Of a stretch of DNA of 64,000 nucleotides, positions 1 through 12,170 are shown piece by piece (the first letter of the stretch is position 1; each line of letters begins with the position of its first letter). Under the pieces are notes generated by a model. The model ran no database searches and was not told the origin of the DNA. It saw nothing but the letters and a program-made list of their open reading frames with translations. The DNA comes from Trematomus loennbergii (lineage: Eukaryota > Chordata > Actinopteri > Perciformes > Nototheniidae), in the NCBI GenBank assembly GCA_012861695.1, contig JAAOOA010000026.1:12705432-12769431 (forward strand), in the 5' to 3' direction. The translations under genes and the position numbers were made by a program.

Positions 1-1508
1 CCCTATGATAGCCCAACATATTTAAAACATACATAGTGTAGGAATGACCCTGTCATGGTGCACTCTGGGCTTTCCCCTGAGAATCTAAAACACAGTGAAA
101 CATAAATGTGGCATATGTTAAGAAAGGTGTGGGACTGTGAAGAATATGAGCTGGGACACGACACAAAGCCATGTGGGTATTGTAGTTGTCCATCGGGAGC
201 ATGTTTCCTTAATGCTCAGCAGCACAAGCTACATTAACTTCTACTGACATGCTGCATTTGTTTAGTCTTCTGCTGTCATGTTTGTATTGTTTGTCTGTTT
301 TCCTCACTGTGCACTATGACAGGGTTGCACTACAAAAATCATGTTGGATACTTTGTACAATGACAATGAAGGCTTTATATTCTAGGCTGGCTAGTTGTTG
401 TAATGAGGGTGAGCAATGGGGGGTAGATACCAAGGTAGAAAAAGCCTATCTTGAAAAGAAAAAAATATATATATGCCTCTCCCCAGTGCTTTAAAAGGTA
501 TTTGATGTGCCTCCCCGTTAGCAAAACCTTTTTATCATATATAACAATCAGTCCCTTATATGAAAATGTAGCGCTGTATCCTAGATTAGAACATGTGTGT
601 AAGCTATAGACCACTTACCACCCACTCAAGCACGTAGGCAAAGTGCACAGACACGCAAACAGATGTGTTGAAAACAAATGAGTCCTCCATCTGATGCACG
701 GCTGCCTCACACAAGCAAACAAATAAACATGCTGCTCTTATTTCCAGTGCCATCAGGCACTCTCGATGTGCACTCCATGGAAGAGCAAGGGCATATACTG
801 CGGCTCTTTGCAACACTTCAGAACAATCCCTTGCCATCCCTTACACACAAATGTGGGTGTGCCCCTTTTCTGTCGTAGACTGTTGACATCTGCTCATTTT
901 AAGACCACTTGAATACATATTTCACAGATCCCATTTCCATCACCTACAGAGAACCGTTGGTGTGTGTTTCATGTGGCACACTTTGCATATTTCGCATAGT
1001 GCTTTCTAATATTTGCTGCAGTGAATGTGGAAGTTCCTGGCAGTGCTGACACCATGGCACATTCGCAGCAAGGCTCTTAAGCTGCAACTGCAGTAGGTGG
1101 TGACAGATGTGTGCAATGACCTATCAAGAAAACTCCCACAGCTACATTTACTTTTCAGACTGCAATGAGAAATACAAGAGTGAGCAAGAGTGCTTTGGGC
1201 ATGTGCAAGCCTCAGCACTAAGTTGGCTTGATGGACAGAAACAACAGAGCCATAAGTTGAGATGTATAATAGATGGCATCCTTACTGAGCATGCTTCGAG
1301 AAGCAACAATCAAAGTAAAACCTTTACATCATTTCAGAGAAGAAGTTTCCCTGAGATGTCCTCTGTGGGATACATGTTCACAGCTGCTATTCTCACACTT
1401 GGAAAAGAAAATATCCAAAAATATCAAATGCCAAAAACAGCACTTTAGATCACCGAGTACATTCACATCTAATCCCTATCATGATCGAGAGGTCGTATTT
1501 CTACCCAC
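1..1508 (-). other. brinp1: brinp1 intron 7 (partial)
   Basis: Non-coding sequence downstream (in gene direction) of exon 7. It starts with a GTGGGT donor on the minus strand at 1508-1503 and runs off the left edge. The large last brinp1 exon, carrying the C-terminal half of the protein, must lie beyond position 1. Several short open frames on both strands resemble nothing I recognise and I treat them as chance. No repeat of note was seen. Confidence 0.8.
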
Positions 1509-1731
1509 CTCTCCCTAGGCATCTGGTGGTTGGGGTTGTGGTGACAACGGATGCTGAGGCCAAAGAGCTTGCGGGCAGTGCGCTGGATCTTGAGCCGCTG
1601 GATCTCCAGGGAACTCTGGAGTAGCCTGTAGCGAGCCTGAAGGTCCCAGTCACTGCCCCACAGGAGATGCACACTGCTGATGGGCAGGAAGTGAGTGGAG
1701 GGCAGCCTCTTCAGGAAGGACTTGAACTCAT
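1509..1731 (-). CDS. brinp1: brinp1 exon 7 (BRINP1 central region)
   Basis: A 223-nt internal coding exon. The acceptor is a pyrimidine-rich stretch ending in CAG just before 1731, and the donor AG|GTGGGT follows 1509. It begins with the last two bases of a split Asp codon, so the peptide continues from exon 6 as ...[14 protein letters not shown]. It then reads through [17 protein letters not shown] and ends in [21 protein letters not shown] with a split Arg codon (phase 2). These blocks match my recollection of BRINP1; the BRINP2/3 paralogues differ in the KLFGLS...NPNHQ segment. BRINP1 is a neuronal protein reported to restrain cell-cycle progression and induced by BMP and retinoic acid. 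This segment lies after the MACPF and cysteine-rich parts; no catalytic role is known. The same-frame extension past the donor (WVEIRPL...) is intron read-through. Confidence 0.93.
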
Positions 1732-4331
1732 CTGGATGACAGAAAGTGATGAAGTGAAAGAGCAGATGGCAAAACACAGAGATGAGAGAGGATGGTGGTG
1801 AGAAAAGTACAAGTTCAACATTTATTTTCTGACTTGAAAGCTTGGAAGCAGCAGAAAAAAGGGTGAATTCAATATTGAAAGTTGCATTTGAAAATGTAAT
1901 CAATTGATTTAACTTAATATGGATCTACTTGTTTTGTGGTTCTTACTAAAAAAAGAATCGTAAGCAAACTTTTCAATGTATTCTTTTGAATTACTGTACA
2001 CTGACGTTTCCATGGCAAGACTTAGACTTTAATGCAGCTTTGTTGAAATAGCAAAATAAACAGAAAAATGTACACAAACAGTCTTATCTGTGAACCAACC
2101 ATTGTGTTTTCATACACATGATTAAGTGTCAACAATATTGGAGAGTGCGTTTGCTTTACAGAATACTTATTTGTTCAACCCTATTCCAGCTAAGCATCCT
2201 GGGTAGAATTAAAAACAAAGCAGCAACTGGATGTAATTGGTAGTGTTGACAGAAGTTAACCATGTATTTGCATTCATGTGTTGAATATAAAAGGGTTATG
2301 ATTTAAAACTGTAGGCATTATAAAATATGATCATTTCACAAGTTAACCAATATGTCCAAAGTTTATTTTTTGGAACACTGCAAAAATATCCAGTAGGGTC
2401 TTTTTCAAGTAGGGACAATTGAAAGAATCACCAAAAAGAGTCAGTCCCATTTTTTTAACGTGGTAATGGTCAGTGAGCACACAGAAACTCGAACCAATCT
2501 TCTTGATGTATGGTTGAATGTCTTTGGTTTACTTTTTCGGATTGCTTCTGTTGTGAGTATTTGCAGTGAATTGAAACTCTCGCTGCAGTAAACACCCTCT
2601 GACTGTGCTCCCACACACTTACTGAAGAGCCTTGCTTCAACAAATATGTTCCCACCAGTGTCGCTTATTGCCCTTATGTTCCTCCTGCTGCTTCTGATAA
2701 CTCTGGCTTGTCTCCTCCCCAGACAACCCCCCCAGCTCTCTGACCCTTGTATTTCAACTCTGGTTCCAATTTTGACTTACAATGGGCATGAGGAAGCTTG
2801 TAAGACTCCAGCAGCAAATACACAAGAAGAAGGAATCTTTTATTTGGTGTGCTAATTAAGGAAATATGACTCAGAGTATAGCTCATTATTGTCTCTGAAG
2901 ATAAATTCAAGCACATCATTATAAATAATCCAATGAACAGTTTATCAATTTCAGCATGTTGAAGAGAGTGCAGAACACAAAGGATGCCTCTACTTAGGGT
3001 ACAGACAATCTAATCCAAATCTATGTATAAAACCCCTGTTCCAACCACATTTGTTTGGGGAGAAAAATGAATTCACAGCATTAGACGGAACTCTTAGAAG
3101 AAAAGATCCCCATATTCACTACCTGCAAAATAGACTTTTGCAGTAAGCCAGTGCTTTCCTACAGACGTCTTAGTCTAACAGCATTAACCACGGAGTTGAG
3201 ACTCTCTTTCAGACACAGCTAAGAAATGTCAGAACTTCCTCCTCTCTCCTCCCAGGCATGTCAGAGCTCCTTTTCCCCTTTTCTTCAAAGAAGCCAGATT
3301 CCTTCTCCTCCCATGTTTCAAACGTGCCATATTCCTCCACCCACTTTTCAGAAATGTCAGGTCACCTCCCTCGCCCTTTTCCTAGAAAAAGATGGTTGTC
3401 CCCAGCATCCAGTATTCAAAAATGTTTGATTCCCTCACCAAAAGAATCCATTATCACATCATGCCAGTTCAACAGATGCCAAGTGCTTTCATGCAGGCTT
3501 CAAAGCCACCAAGGATCTCTTCCTTGATACAGCTTCCAAAGAGTCCACATAGTCCCTCGCATGACTCTTATCTCAAGTCACCAAGCACCTTATCTAGAGA
3601 TTACAGCTCTCAGAGTGTACCCCCACTTCATACCTCTTGTGCCATTACATCTCAATATGAAGGGTCCAAAATATATATTGAGATATTTAATTGTATTAAT
3701 CTAATAGCATTTGGATAAATGATTGACACAGACACTAAGAAAGTTATTAATTTCCTTGCATTTTAATTTATAAGCCTTAATATAAACTTTTATTTTGGCC
3801 TCTTCGTGTTGCACCCTTTCCAGACTCACTGCGCAGTGACTCACATGAACTTCCTATGGTATATCAATATATTTATCTGCTGCTGGCAGGTTTTATTGGG
3901 ACACTTTTATATCATATCAATAATTGATAAACAAGGTGACTCGCCATGTAGCAGCTGGGCAATAGCTGTGCTTTTATTTCTTTTACCACCGTGTCCAATA
4001 TCTTACCTCCCCACTTTGGGTCTGCATTTGCTCAGTACTTTCTGCAGTGAATGTAGGAAACTTAATTTTCTATTAATTATGTAAATGTGGTATTGAGCAA
4101 GGGCAGACTAAGCTGCAGAATTATAAAATGGGATTTTAAATGATCTTCAAGCAAAGAGAAAATTGCAAGGTTATGATGTCCCCTTAATTACCTGAGCTCT
4201 GCACATGTACCCATACACAGAATAGGATAGCTGCATTTCTCAGGAATTATTCCCTTGCAAAATAGTAAAACAGCTACACACTTCTCCTAAGCTGTCGAGG
4301 TAAATATAAATTGGAAGAATTGCAAACTTAC
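1732..4331 (-). other. brinp1: brinp1 intron 6
   Basis: A 2.6-kb intron with GTAAGT donor at 4331-4326 and CAG acceptor at 1734-1732 (minus strand). It is mostly AT-rich and unremarkable, apart from a pyrimidine-rich diverged minisatellite near 3205-3620. No gene was recognised inside it. Confidence 0.85.
3205..3620. repeat. diverged pyrimidine-rich minisatellite, unit about 33-36 bp
   Basis: A run of degenerate units each carrying a TTTCA(A/G)A..(A/G)TG(T/C)CA-like core followed by a TTCCTCC/CCTCACC-like pyrimidine stretch. Cores are visible near 3210, 3258, 3316, 3349, 3415 and 3466. Translated in any frame it gives weak 11-12 residue periodicity (FQTCHIPPP, FQKCQVTSL, IQKCLIPSP), which explains why several frames stay open. 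Unit length drifts and frames change, so I read it as a decayed tandem repeat and not as a coding exon. Edges are approximate. Confidence 0.5.
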
Positions 4332-4568
4332 CAGAGTTCTCAAATTCTTTGTAAGAAGAGGCCCAGGACTCAGACATCCCCAGCAGGCTATTCTCCATGA
4401 TCTGGATGTCAGTGATGGGACAGTTGCACTGGGGATAGTCGTCGGCGCACTGACAGATGCAATGGTTGTTACTGCACACGTACTCTCCCTCTCCATTGCA
4501 CATGATGTAGCTCAGGGCTGACTGGACAAATTTCTCCTGGAGGTATTCTGGGAAAATGACCTGAAGAC
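4332..4568 (-). CDS. brinp1: brinp1 exon 6 (cysteine-rich block)
   Basis: A 237-nt internal exon with acceptor ...CTGTCAG| before 4568 and donor CTCTG|GTAAGT after 4332. It opens with the last two bases of a split Gly codon and reads [21 protein letters not shown], followed by the eight-cysteine stretch [19 protein letters not shown] and [19 protein letters not shown]. It closes with [11 protein letters not shown] and one base of the next codon (phase 1). The cysteine spacing is EGF-like, as in BRINP proteins, and probably forms a disulphide-bonded module after the MACPF fold. The match to BRINP1 is strong along the whole exon. Phase is compatible with exons 5 and 7. Confidence 0.95.
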
Positions 4569-5156
4569 CTGACAGAAAAACAAGACAAATGGGAAGTTTT
4601 AGTGCAACAGAATGTGTTTCATAAATTATCTATTGTCGAATATGACATAAAGAACAAGAAAAAGCCTACAATCTTGCTTTCCTTTCAAGTATACAGTGAA
4701 ATGAAAATATTTGAGGCAGGATTATTGTCAACCCATTTTGTCTTGCATCAATGCAAATGTGTGAAAAGGTTAGCACAATATTCAAAAGCGGCGAAGTGAC
4801 TGACCTTCCAGGATTGCTTTGTGTTATAAACACTCATTTATTTTTTCTGAAGGGTGTGCTTCAAAGCTCGACTATATGTTCAACTTGAGCTGTCTTTTCA
4901 GTGGTGGGTCACTCATGATGTGACAATGTATAACAGTGATTGATGCCTGCTCTCTTCTGCTGCGTTGGTTTCCTTAGCACAGATTGTTTAATACCCTTTG
5001 TGAGCATTTTTATTATAATCCTTGCTTTGTACAATAAATGTTTCCATTTGTATTTGCCTGTGGTTTACATACCAAACGTTGCGGCATCCTGCTAATTATT
5101 TGCTAATAGCGATATCGGAATTTGTAGTCAAGAGGCCAATTTGGGGCTGAAGCTGA

Positions 5157-5183
5157 AAATACCTTGCCGCTGACAAGGTATTT
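5157..5183. other. perfect 10-bp hairpin
   Basis: AAATACCTTG (5157-5166), a 7-base loop, then CAAGGTATTT (5174-5183). A weaker outer pairing of TTTGTAGT near 5121 with ACTACAA near 5195 could extend it. No function is recognised; it may be the core of a small inverted repeat or conserved element. Confidence 0.4.
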
Positions 5184-6308
5184 ATAATTTTCATACTACA
5201 AGCCAATCCGTATCTCACCCTGGGGATCTCATAGACGTGAAGCCTGAAAAGCTAACAGTAAAGCCTTTTTCTTCAGTCCAGGCCCGTTGAAAATAAATCC
5301 CTAGCTATACAAGCCACTGAATTGGAAAATAACTAAATAGATTTATTTTCTCCTGTATGAAACAGAATCTTGGTGAGGCAATATTTTCTTAATAGGTTTT
5401 ACTTGAGCACAAACAGTGTTTCAGCAGGAAATATGCAGCCAGGAACCAGAACATAACATGTTATTGAATGATGAATGATTCCATTATTTTTTCTGCTCAC
5501 GTATTATTTTGACTTTCGGTGAAAATAGGAATCCATTTATGCAAAATCAACATAATGTAGCTGAAAGAAAAGGAAGAGTAAGCCTATAATTGAATACTGT
5601 ACACAAGAATAATTTCCATGGCATTGTCATATCATTTAATGGTATCTAGTATTATTCAAGTGCCAATGTGTGCTCCTTATTTACACCCACAACATGCACT
5701 TTAACATAAATCAGTGGGTGATTAAGAAGCATTAATGTCCTAATATGTGCCAAGATTGTTGGCTTTGCAACATAGGACAACTTCATCCTGCATGAACAGT
5801 GACGGTGACAGTCTTTAAAGAAAATAAAGTGGTTTTGGCCAATATCGAGCAATGTTTATATATTTCTATCAGGGATTAATGCAAATATTCCAGTCATATT
5901 CATATCAAGCTACAAGCCATGTGTTACTTGTCTTTAAATGCAGCACAATAACCCTACTCTTTATAATAACCCATATTCTTGTGTTCCCTTTTTAGTTATG
6001 AGTAGATTCTCTTCTCCTCTCTCCCTCTTTAGAACCGTTGCCCATCAGTGATGAAGGGAACAGCAGGAGGGAGGGAGTAAAGGGGATGGATGGATCATGT
6101 CTGACCACAAAAGAGTTGGGTTGCACGGGGCTTTTTCTCCATCAGGCCTGTCTGCGGCCCCTGGATCCAATATTCATTTAGCTTGATGTATTCCTGGGCT
6201 TGAAACTTTAATGTGATTTGTGGGAGAATCCAGATGGCAAGTTCACGGATCAACGCTGCTTACTGACAGTGCTGGTGCCAGCGGCCGGGTGCACAATAAC
6301 ACCGAGTG

Positions 6309-6775
6309 CCTCAGCCCTCCCTCCTTCCCTCTGCCGTCTAACCATTCCCCCAACCCTACTATCAACACACACGCAGACACACACCGACACGCATTTTCTT
6401 CCTGTGACATCATCATGTTGGTACCGGGAGATTGCAGAGGGATTGGTTGGGGATGCTGACATTCAGCTCAGCACTATCAGTCTTGCAATCTATTGTTTTC
6501 CACTCTCTTTTCTTCTCAATGTTTCTGTCTCTTCTCTTACCAAACCTCTCACTCTTTACCTCGTACTCTGTACACATCTCTTCTGTCTTACTTCATTACA
6601 CTCCTACTCTCACCACACTGCGCATGCCCCTTGACTCGTCCCTCTTCATCCTTTGGCTCACATTCACTCCATCAATCACTCTCATCATTCCTGTTTCTTC
6701 ACCTCTTTTGCTCTCCTCAACACTTTCCCACCGAGCACGCACTCAAGTATTGGAAATTCAATGTCTTGTCCTCCC
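6309..6775 (+). repeat. CT-rich low-complexity tract with short CA block
   Basis: Pyrimidine-rich on the plus strand (TCTCTTCTCTTACC-like stretches), with a CA/CG dinucleotide block near 6362-6395. All three plus-strand frames are open over parts of this tract because stop codons need purines. That accounts for overlapping frames of 112-138 codons here, and I do not call them genes. Confidence 0.6.
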
Positions 6776-8954
6776 ACTCCAGTGTAGAAATGATGTCATG
6801 CAATAAAAACAAATCCATCCACATATGTTAGTGCAGTGGGGAATGAGTAAGAGAATTGGAGCCCTCGGGCCAAAAATGAAATGAGAAACTAATCAGAGTA
6901 AAAAAACATTTATCTATGTGACTATCCCGGCTTTGCTCTGCAGTACCATGTGAACACTTTGAAAATGATTGGGCTATAAAGCTAGAGTTTATACGGTCTT
7001 ATGCAGGTGTTTGTTGAGTAAAAAAACAACACATTGGAGCAGGGAGTTACACTTTCCATCATTAAAGAGCTGCTGATTAAATAAATAGCTGGGTATTGGA
7101 ATTCCCGTGCAGCCATTTGATAACCTCCAACTTCATGCTCTGTCAGTGCACATAATTCCCTGCAACCCCTATGCCTGGCTTGCTCTAAATAAATAGCACC
7201 TGAAAATGGCAAATGGATAATCTCTCTGCATACATCAAAGGCTGATATATTTCCTTCACGTACGTTGGAGGATATAGCCCCCTCAAACCTTCCATGAATG
7301 CTTAAAAATGGACTGCAACTGTGACTTTGCTTTGCTTTTCATTATGTCTCTTTCTAGAGTGCTCTATTTTGACATGGTGATAGATGGGGAGTGTAGTCCA
7401 CAACTGAGGCTTGTAACAGCCTTGGCAAGCAGTTGCCCGCTTATTGCAATGCCACGCTCCGCCTCATAAGTTACGTTTCATTAAAGATTAATTGACCATT
7501 GTGTGGCCGCAATTTCGCAAAATAATCATTACTTAATCCACTGGTGCAATAAAGTGCATTACTTGAATGGGGGCATTAAATTACCATTGGAGGTTATCGT
7601 TGCAGCCATGATACAAAACCAAAGACCTCTGAACTGGAAGATTGCCTGTTTCTCTTCAATCCGGGCCACCCTGCTGATCCCTAGATACTTAAAACAGAGG
7701 GGGCATACAGCTTTAAGATTTGCGGTATTGGCCCATTTCACACGCAAGCTCCACTCCAGGATGAATGAGGTAGAGGGCATTTAAAGTTGCTTTTTATCCA
7801 CTCATTCCGCCACATAAAGCACATGGGTCTTATACAGCGTCTGTTGGGCCTGACAGAGGATAACATGTTCCACTGGAGCTATTCTCAGATCTCAGAATAT
7901 GTTTGCATTTTTTAAAGTTCTGAATGAGGTTTACTTAGCATTCAAATGGATAATGTGTTGCTTTGTTGAGTAGATTATCGTAGATTATCATAAATGTTCC
8001 AAGCAGTCTCTAAGGCAGCAGCCCATTTTGCAACAGGACTGTTTACTCAGAGTGTTTTTTATACAATCTTAGTTAACTTTGTGGGAAAAATAGTTTAGGC
8101 CATGAAGTTCATATTTTCATGTCAAATGCGTCCAAAGTGCAGCACAAAAAAAAAAAAATGTCATCCCTGAGTGCTATATTTTGGGATTTCTTTACAGTAC
8201 ATAAGATTTACATGCATATATTTTGAAAAGCAAAACAACAGAGAAATGACAAATCCCATTTCCTAGAACATATTAACATCCAAGAGCCTGCATGTGCATA
8301 ATACACTCTGGCTTTTCTGCATGGAACAAAAAGACACAATGTGTTCCTTACGATACCTCCAAATAGCGTTAGCTTTGAAGAAGCTCACTTATTCATATTG
8401 TTAGCACAAACTGCAAGAAAGAAAGCAGGTGCAGTAATCACTGTAAAAGCATAAATTACATATAGAAATGGTCTTGGCATTCAGGCTTTCTGCTCCCGCC
8501 TCCTGAAAGAGGTTGTATTAATTGCTGGATTGAGAAGAGCGGGCAGTCTGGAGAGGAAGATGAGCTCTCCATGGCGCTGAGTTATTGCCAGGTGCACAGC
8601 ACTCTGGACACAGACATGCAAGTTGAGTCAGAGAAAAGGTAAGTTAGAGAAAACCTTTTTAGATGTATTCCTGTGTGCAAGATCACAATAGGGAGAATGC
8701 AAATTTGGTTCCTTTTTTTCTTTCTGTTATAAGAGTAATCTCCCATAAATGGTGCTAGTAGATTGTAGTAATTTTGGTTTTGAATCATACACTCTGAATA
8801 TTGTGTTTCAAGATTTGTGATGTGGTTGCTGTTGGCAGCCTGTGCTCTACAGTCAAGCTGCTTCCTCATGTGCTGCCATGTGTCCACGCACAGCAGTAGC
8901 ACTAAGGCCTCGGCTGGTAACTTATCATCATAGTGTCCCACTTTCAATTGCATG

Positions 8955-9002
8955 CACACACACAGAAACATACACATACAGGCACACCAACACACACACA
9001 CT
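8955..9002. repeat. imperfect CA-rich microsatellite
   Basis: Interrupted (CA)n with ACATACA and GGCACACCAA variants. Ordinary simple repeat. Confidence 0.7.
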
Positions 9003-12000
9003 CTTGCAGAAATCACATGTTCTACAGGAACCCTGGAGAGGGGGAGGAGAGATGTTTGACAAGATTTGATGTTTCCATTCCAGCTATCAACGATACAACT
9101 GCCCTCAAAGTGTCAAGATGTGCTGCACACACATCCCAGATCAAAAGCCCAGATTTATCTCAGAAAGTACATCAAACGTCCCTAAATAACAACAAGTAAT
9201 GTTAATCTATTTGAAGGAACATGTTTGCTGTGCACTAATCTGCTGATTCATAAACAAACTCACAATAGTGAGCTAAAAACACACACAAAATATGTTTTGT
9301 GGGTTGCCTTTTTTCATTTCAATATCAAACTTTTTTAAGATTGTCAATATAACACAGTATTATTGGTAACACATAATGATTTAGCACTACATTATAATGC
9401 AAATGTATTAACGTCTGTGACCAGCCCGTTGAAAGGCCATTATCAGTTTTTATCACTACAATTCTAATGTCTAAGACGTGGCAAAAAAGGGCGTCATACT
9501 CTGAAGCATCATCAGTCGTAATTACTTTTTAATTGTGTAAAACCATGGCCCACACATTTGAACCGACACAAAACAGAAAGTGACTTTATCACCAGTTCAA
9601 TACTTATGGGGCCGTTCTTTATACAAAAGACGAATAAAGTACAGAATCAACCAATCAATTGATGAAACACAGTCTGTCAGAGGGAGAAGAAAGACTGAGT
9701 GGAAAACCATGGTACTTGCTGAAATGGCAGCCTGAAGCTGGCAATGGTGAGTGGAAAGGAGATTTATGGCATGCTGGCCCAAATGGAAACTCACTCTTGA
9801 TTGACCACTTCCAATTGAAAGCTGACCTTCAGGTCTACATGGAAAGATTTCATCAGGAACTTGGTTTTCAGAAAGTGAAAAAATGTGTGCAGCCATCCAT
9901 CTTGATGGATAAGATCCTGCGTTATTAGTTTTCTGGGCAAAAGAAAATGGCCACCTTGGTTCAATGCATGGGCCTGTCCATGAGTTGGGTCAATACCCCA
10001 GATCACTACTGTGACATGAGGTATTCACATGTGACTTCTAATGAAAATAACAATGGTTTTATCTGGGATATGTATCATCAAATGAAGATATAGTGGGGTG
10101 TTTTTCGGTTGGGTCCAAGTTTGAGAAAGGAATAGATGAATAGTTAAAACCAGACAGTGTTTCTGTGTACAGATACAGATGCCGAGGAAGGGAGCAGCTG
10201 AGGGAATACAAAAGATATGATGAAAATGCCTTGTTGTGCTCCTCCAACATCTGCTCTCTATGCTTTGCACCAAATATTTTTCTTCAGTAAATGATTCCCT
10301 GGTAACCCAAGACTTTACTGATATACTTTAGTCTCCAAATCAATTAGTCCGTCATCAAAAACAACTTCATTGATTTGTGTGTGTGTTTGTCTTCCCCATG
10401 GTGTTTGCAGCTTTTTTTTACTTGAAATGAGGGACAGGAATCGAGCGACAGAGCAATGAGTATCTAATTCATCACTCTCCACACGACTTGCCTACAGGGC
10501 CAGTCTAATTTATTTTCACTTCACCACTTTGAAAACTGTTGGCTCAGGCTGTTCTAACATATTCATAAATCTTCCCAGATAGGCTCATGGCTCTTCCAAG
10601 ATAGGCTGTTGAAGAAACTGGAGAAAGAAAAATAGAGAAAGCATGTGTCGGGGATTGAAAGAAACAAATTAGCCGGCTTTTGTTTTGGTGCTAATTTATG
10701 ACAGCCATATCGGAGGTGATTGGGTCCTTGCAAGGTAATGGCTTGTGGAGGTTCCAGGGCATTTTATCTTTCTTTGGCAGAGTTAATACATGTATCCAAT
10801 TTGCTATTTTCATTCCCCAGTACACGTTTTCTTTATTTGTGTTGGCTATAAATCAAATAACACAACAAATATTGCAATATTCTGCCCAATACAAAGCCCC
10901 TGCTTTGCTATTTAAAAAATACCACCTATTCAAATGTCAAACACAATATAAATACTGACAGATGGAAGGAGTTAGGGTATTAAGAGAAAATAAAAATGAC
11001 AACATGATCCCTGCAACCTAAAGCATATTGTGTACTAAGGGAAAGTGAGAATCCAGACAAAACCAATATCATTGGGTTTCCTCAAAGTAGCCCGGGAGAG
11101 GACAAACAAACAATGAACAATCAATATGGTAGAAAAAGTGTATTTAAATCCCCATAGTAGAGAAGCTCAATGGTGTGAATATTTTAGATTGAATTTATTC
11201 AAATATACAAACGGAAAACATGTCCATCACATGAATACAAAATCCACAAGGAATTTAAGAGTGTAGTCACATGTATGGCTCTGATAATTTGTTATAACCA
11301 ATAGGCTGATTATATCAGGTGCAGGGACACAAGGTTAAACTATAATTTATGTTAAGTGACAGAGGAAGACTGGTCCAGGATCAATGAATTCCTCTTGCAT
11401 GCCCACAAACAGCCTCTGCTGATAACACTGCATGCCAATGCCCTGTGGTTCTGTATTTAGCTGCCAATAAAGCTGTGAAATATGGCATTAAACATCCACA
11501 AATGTTAAACCTAAACCTCCATAGCCAAATTAAGTTTAAGGGATGCAAATGTTCATCTTTGATGGATCAAAACTTTGCTAAATCATGCATGAAATCTAAT
11601 GTGAATTTATTTTTTCCAGTGCCATCTTATTCTGCTGATGAAAAAAGGCCGGTAAAGGAAGAGGCACAAGGTGTTGGTGAATTTGCCAAACATTTCACAA
11701 AGCAAAACTGTGGGAGAGGAAAGGACTGACTCTAGCTTTGATAGGTAGCCCCCTTGATGTGAGATTTTACTAGAGCATTCTAATCTAAATCTAAGTGAAA
11801 GCAGAGGGAATATCCAGGGAGTGTCATATCCTCACTGTGTTATCTGAGGCTCACAGGCCCAACAGCTCACATAGAGCGACCGCAGGGGTGAGAAGGAGAA
11901 GGGGGGGAAAAAACCCTTTTAAAAATGCAGTTATTTTTCTAGAGACAGTCAAAAGTGTCTCCAGGAGCACTTTGACCACAACTAAATTGACTATCTTGTT

Positions 12001-12153
12001 CATTTAAACCAGAATGCTGTCTCAGACTTTCTATAACTAATCCCAGCAGTAAAGGTGTTTGCCAACAGGTTTGTAATCATTTTCTTGTATATATTTTCTA
12101 ACAAAGTTTTGCAGTTACACTTGTGCCTCTAGGTAGATAAAGTGCTGAGGTTT

Positions 12154-12170
12154 AAAAAAAAAAAAAAAAA
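12154..12170 (+). repeat. poly-A run (A17)
   Basis: An uninterrupted run of 17 A residues. No retrotransposon sequence was recognised upstream, so it may be a simple homopolymer or the tail of an unrecognised element. Confidence 0.6.

Noticed and set aside
3226..3718. Proline/serine-rich frames as a possible exon
   Set aside because: The periodicity drifts between frames and unit length is not kept to multiples of three. A decayed tandem repeat explains it better.
6218..6831. Three overlapping plus-strand frames of 112-138 codons
   Set aside because: They come from a pyrimidine-rich tract with few possible stop codons. No domain, splice or codon support.
9659..10006. Opposed 89- and 71-codon frames near 9.8 kb
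   Set aside because: No recognisable family, no splice sites and antisense overlap. Most likely chance.
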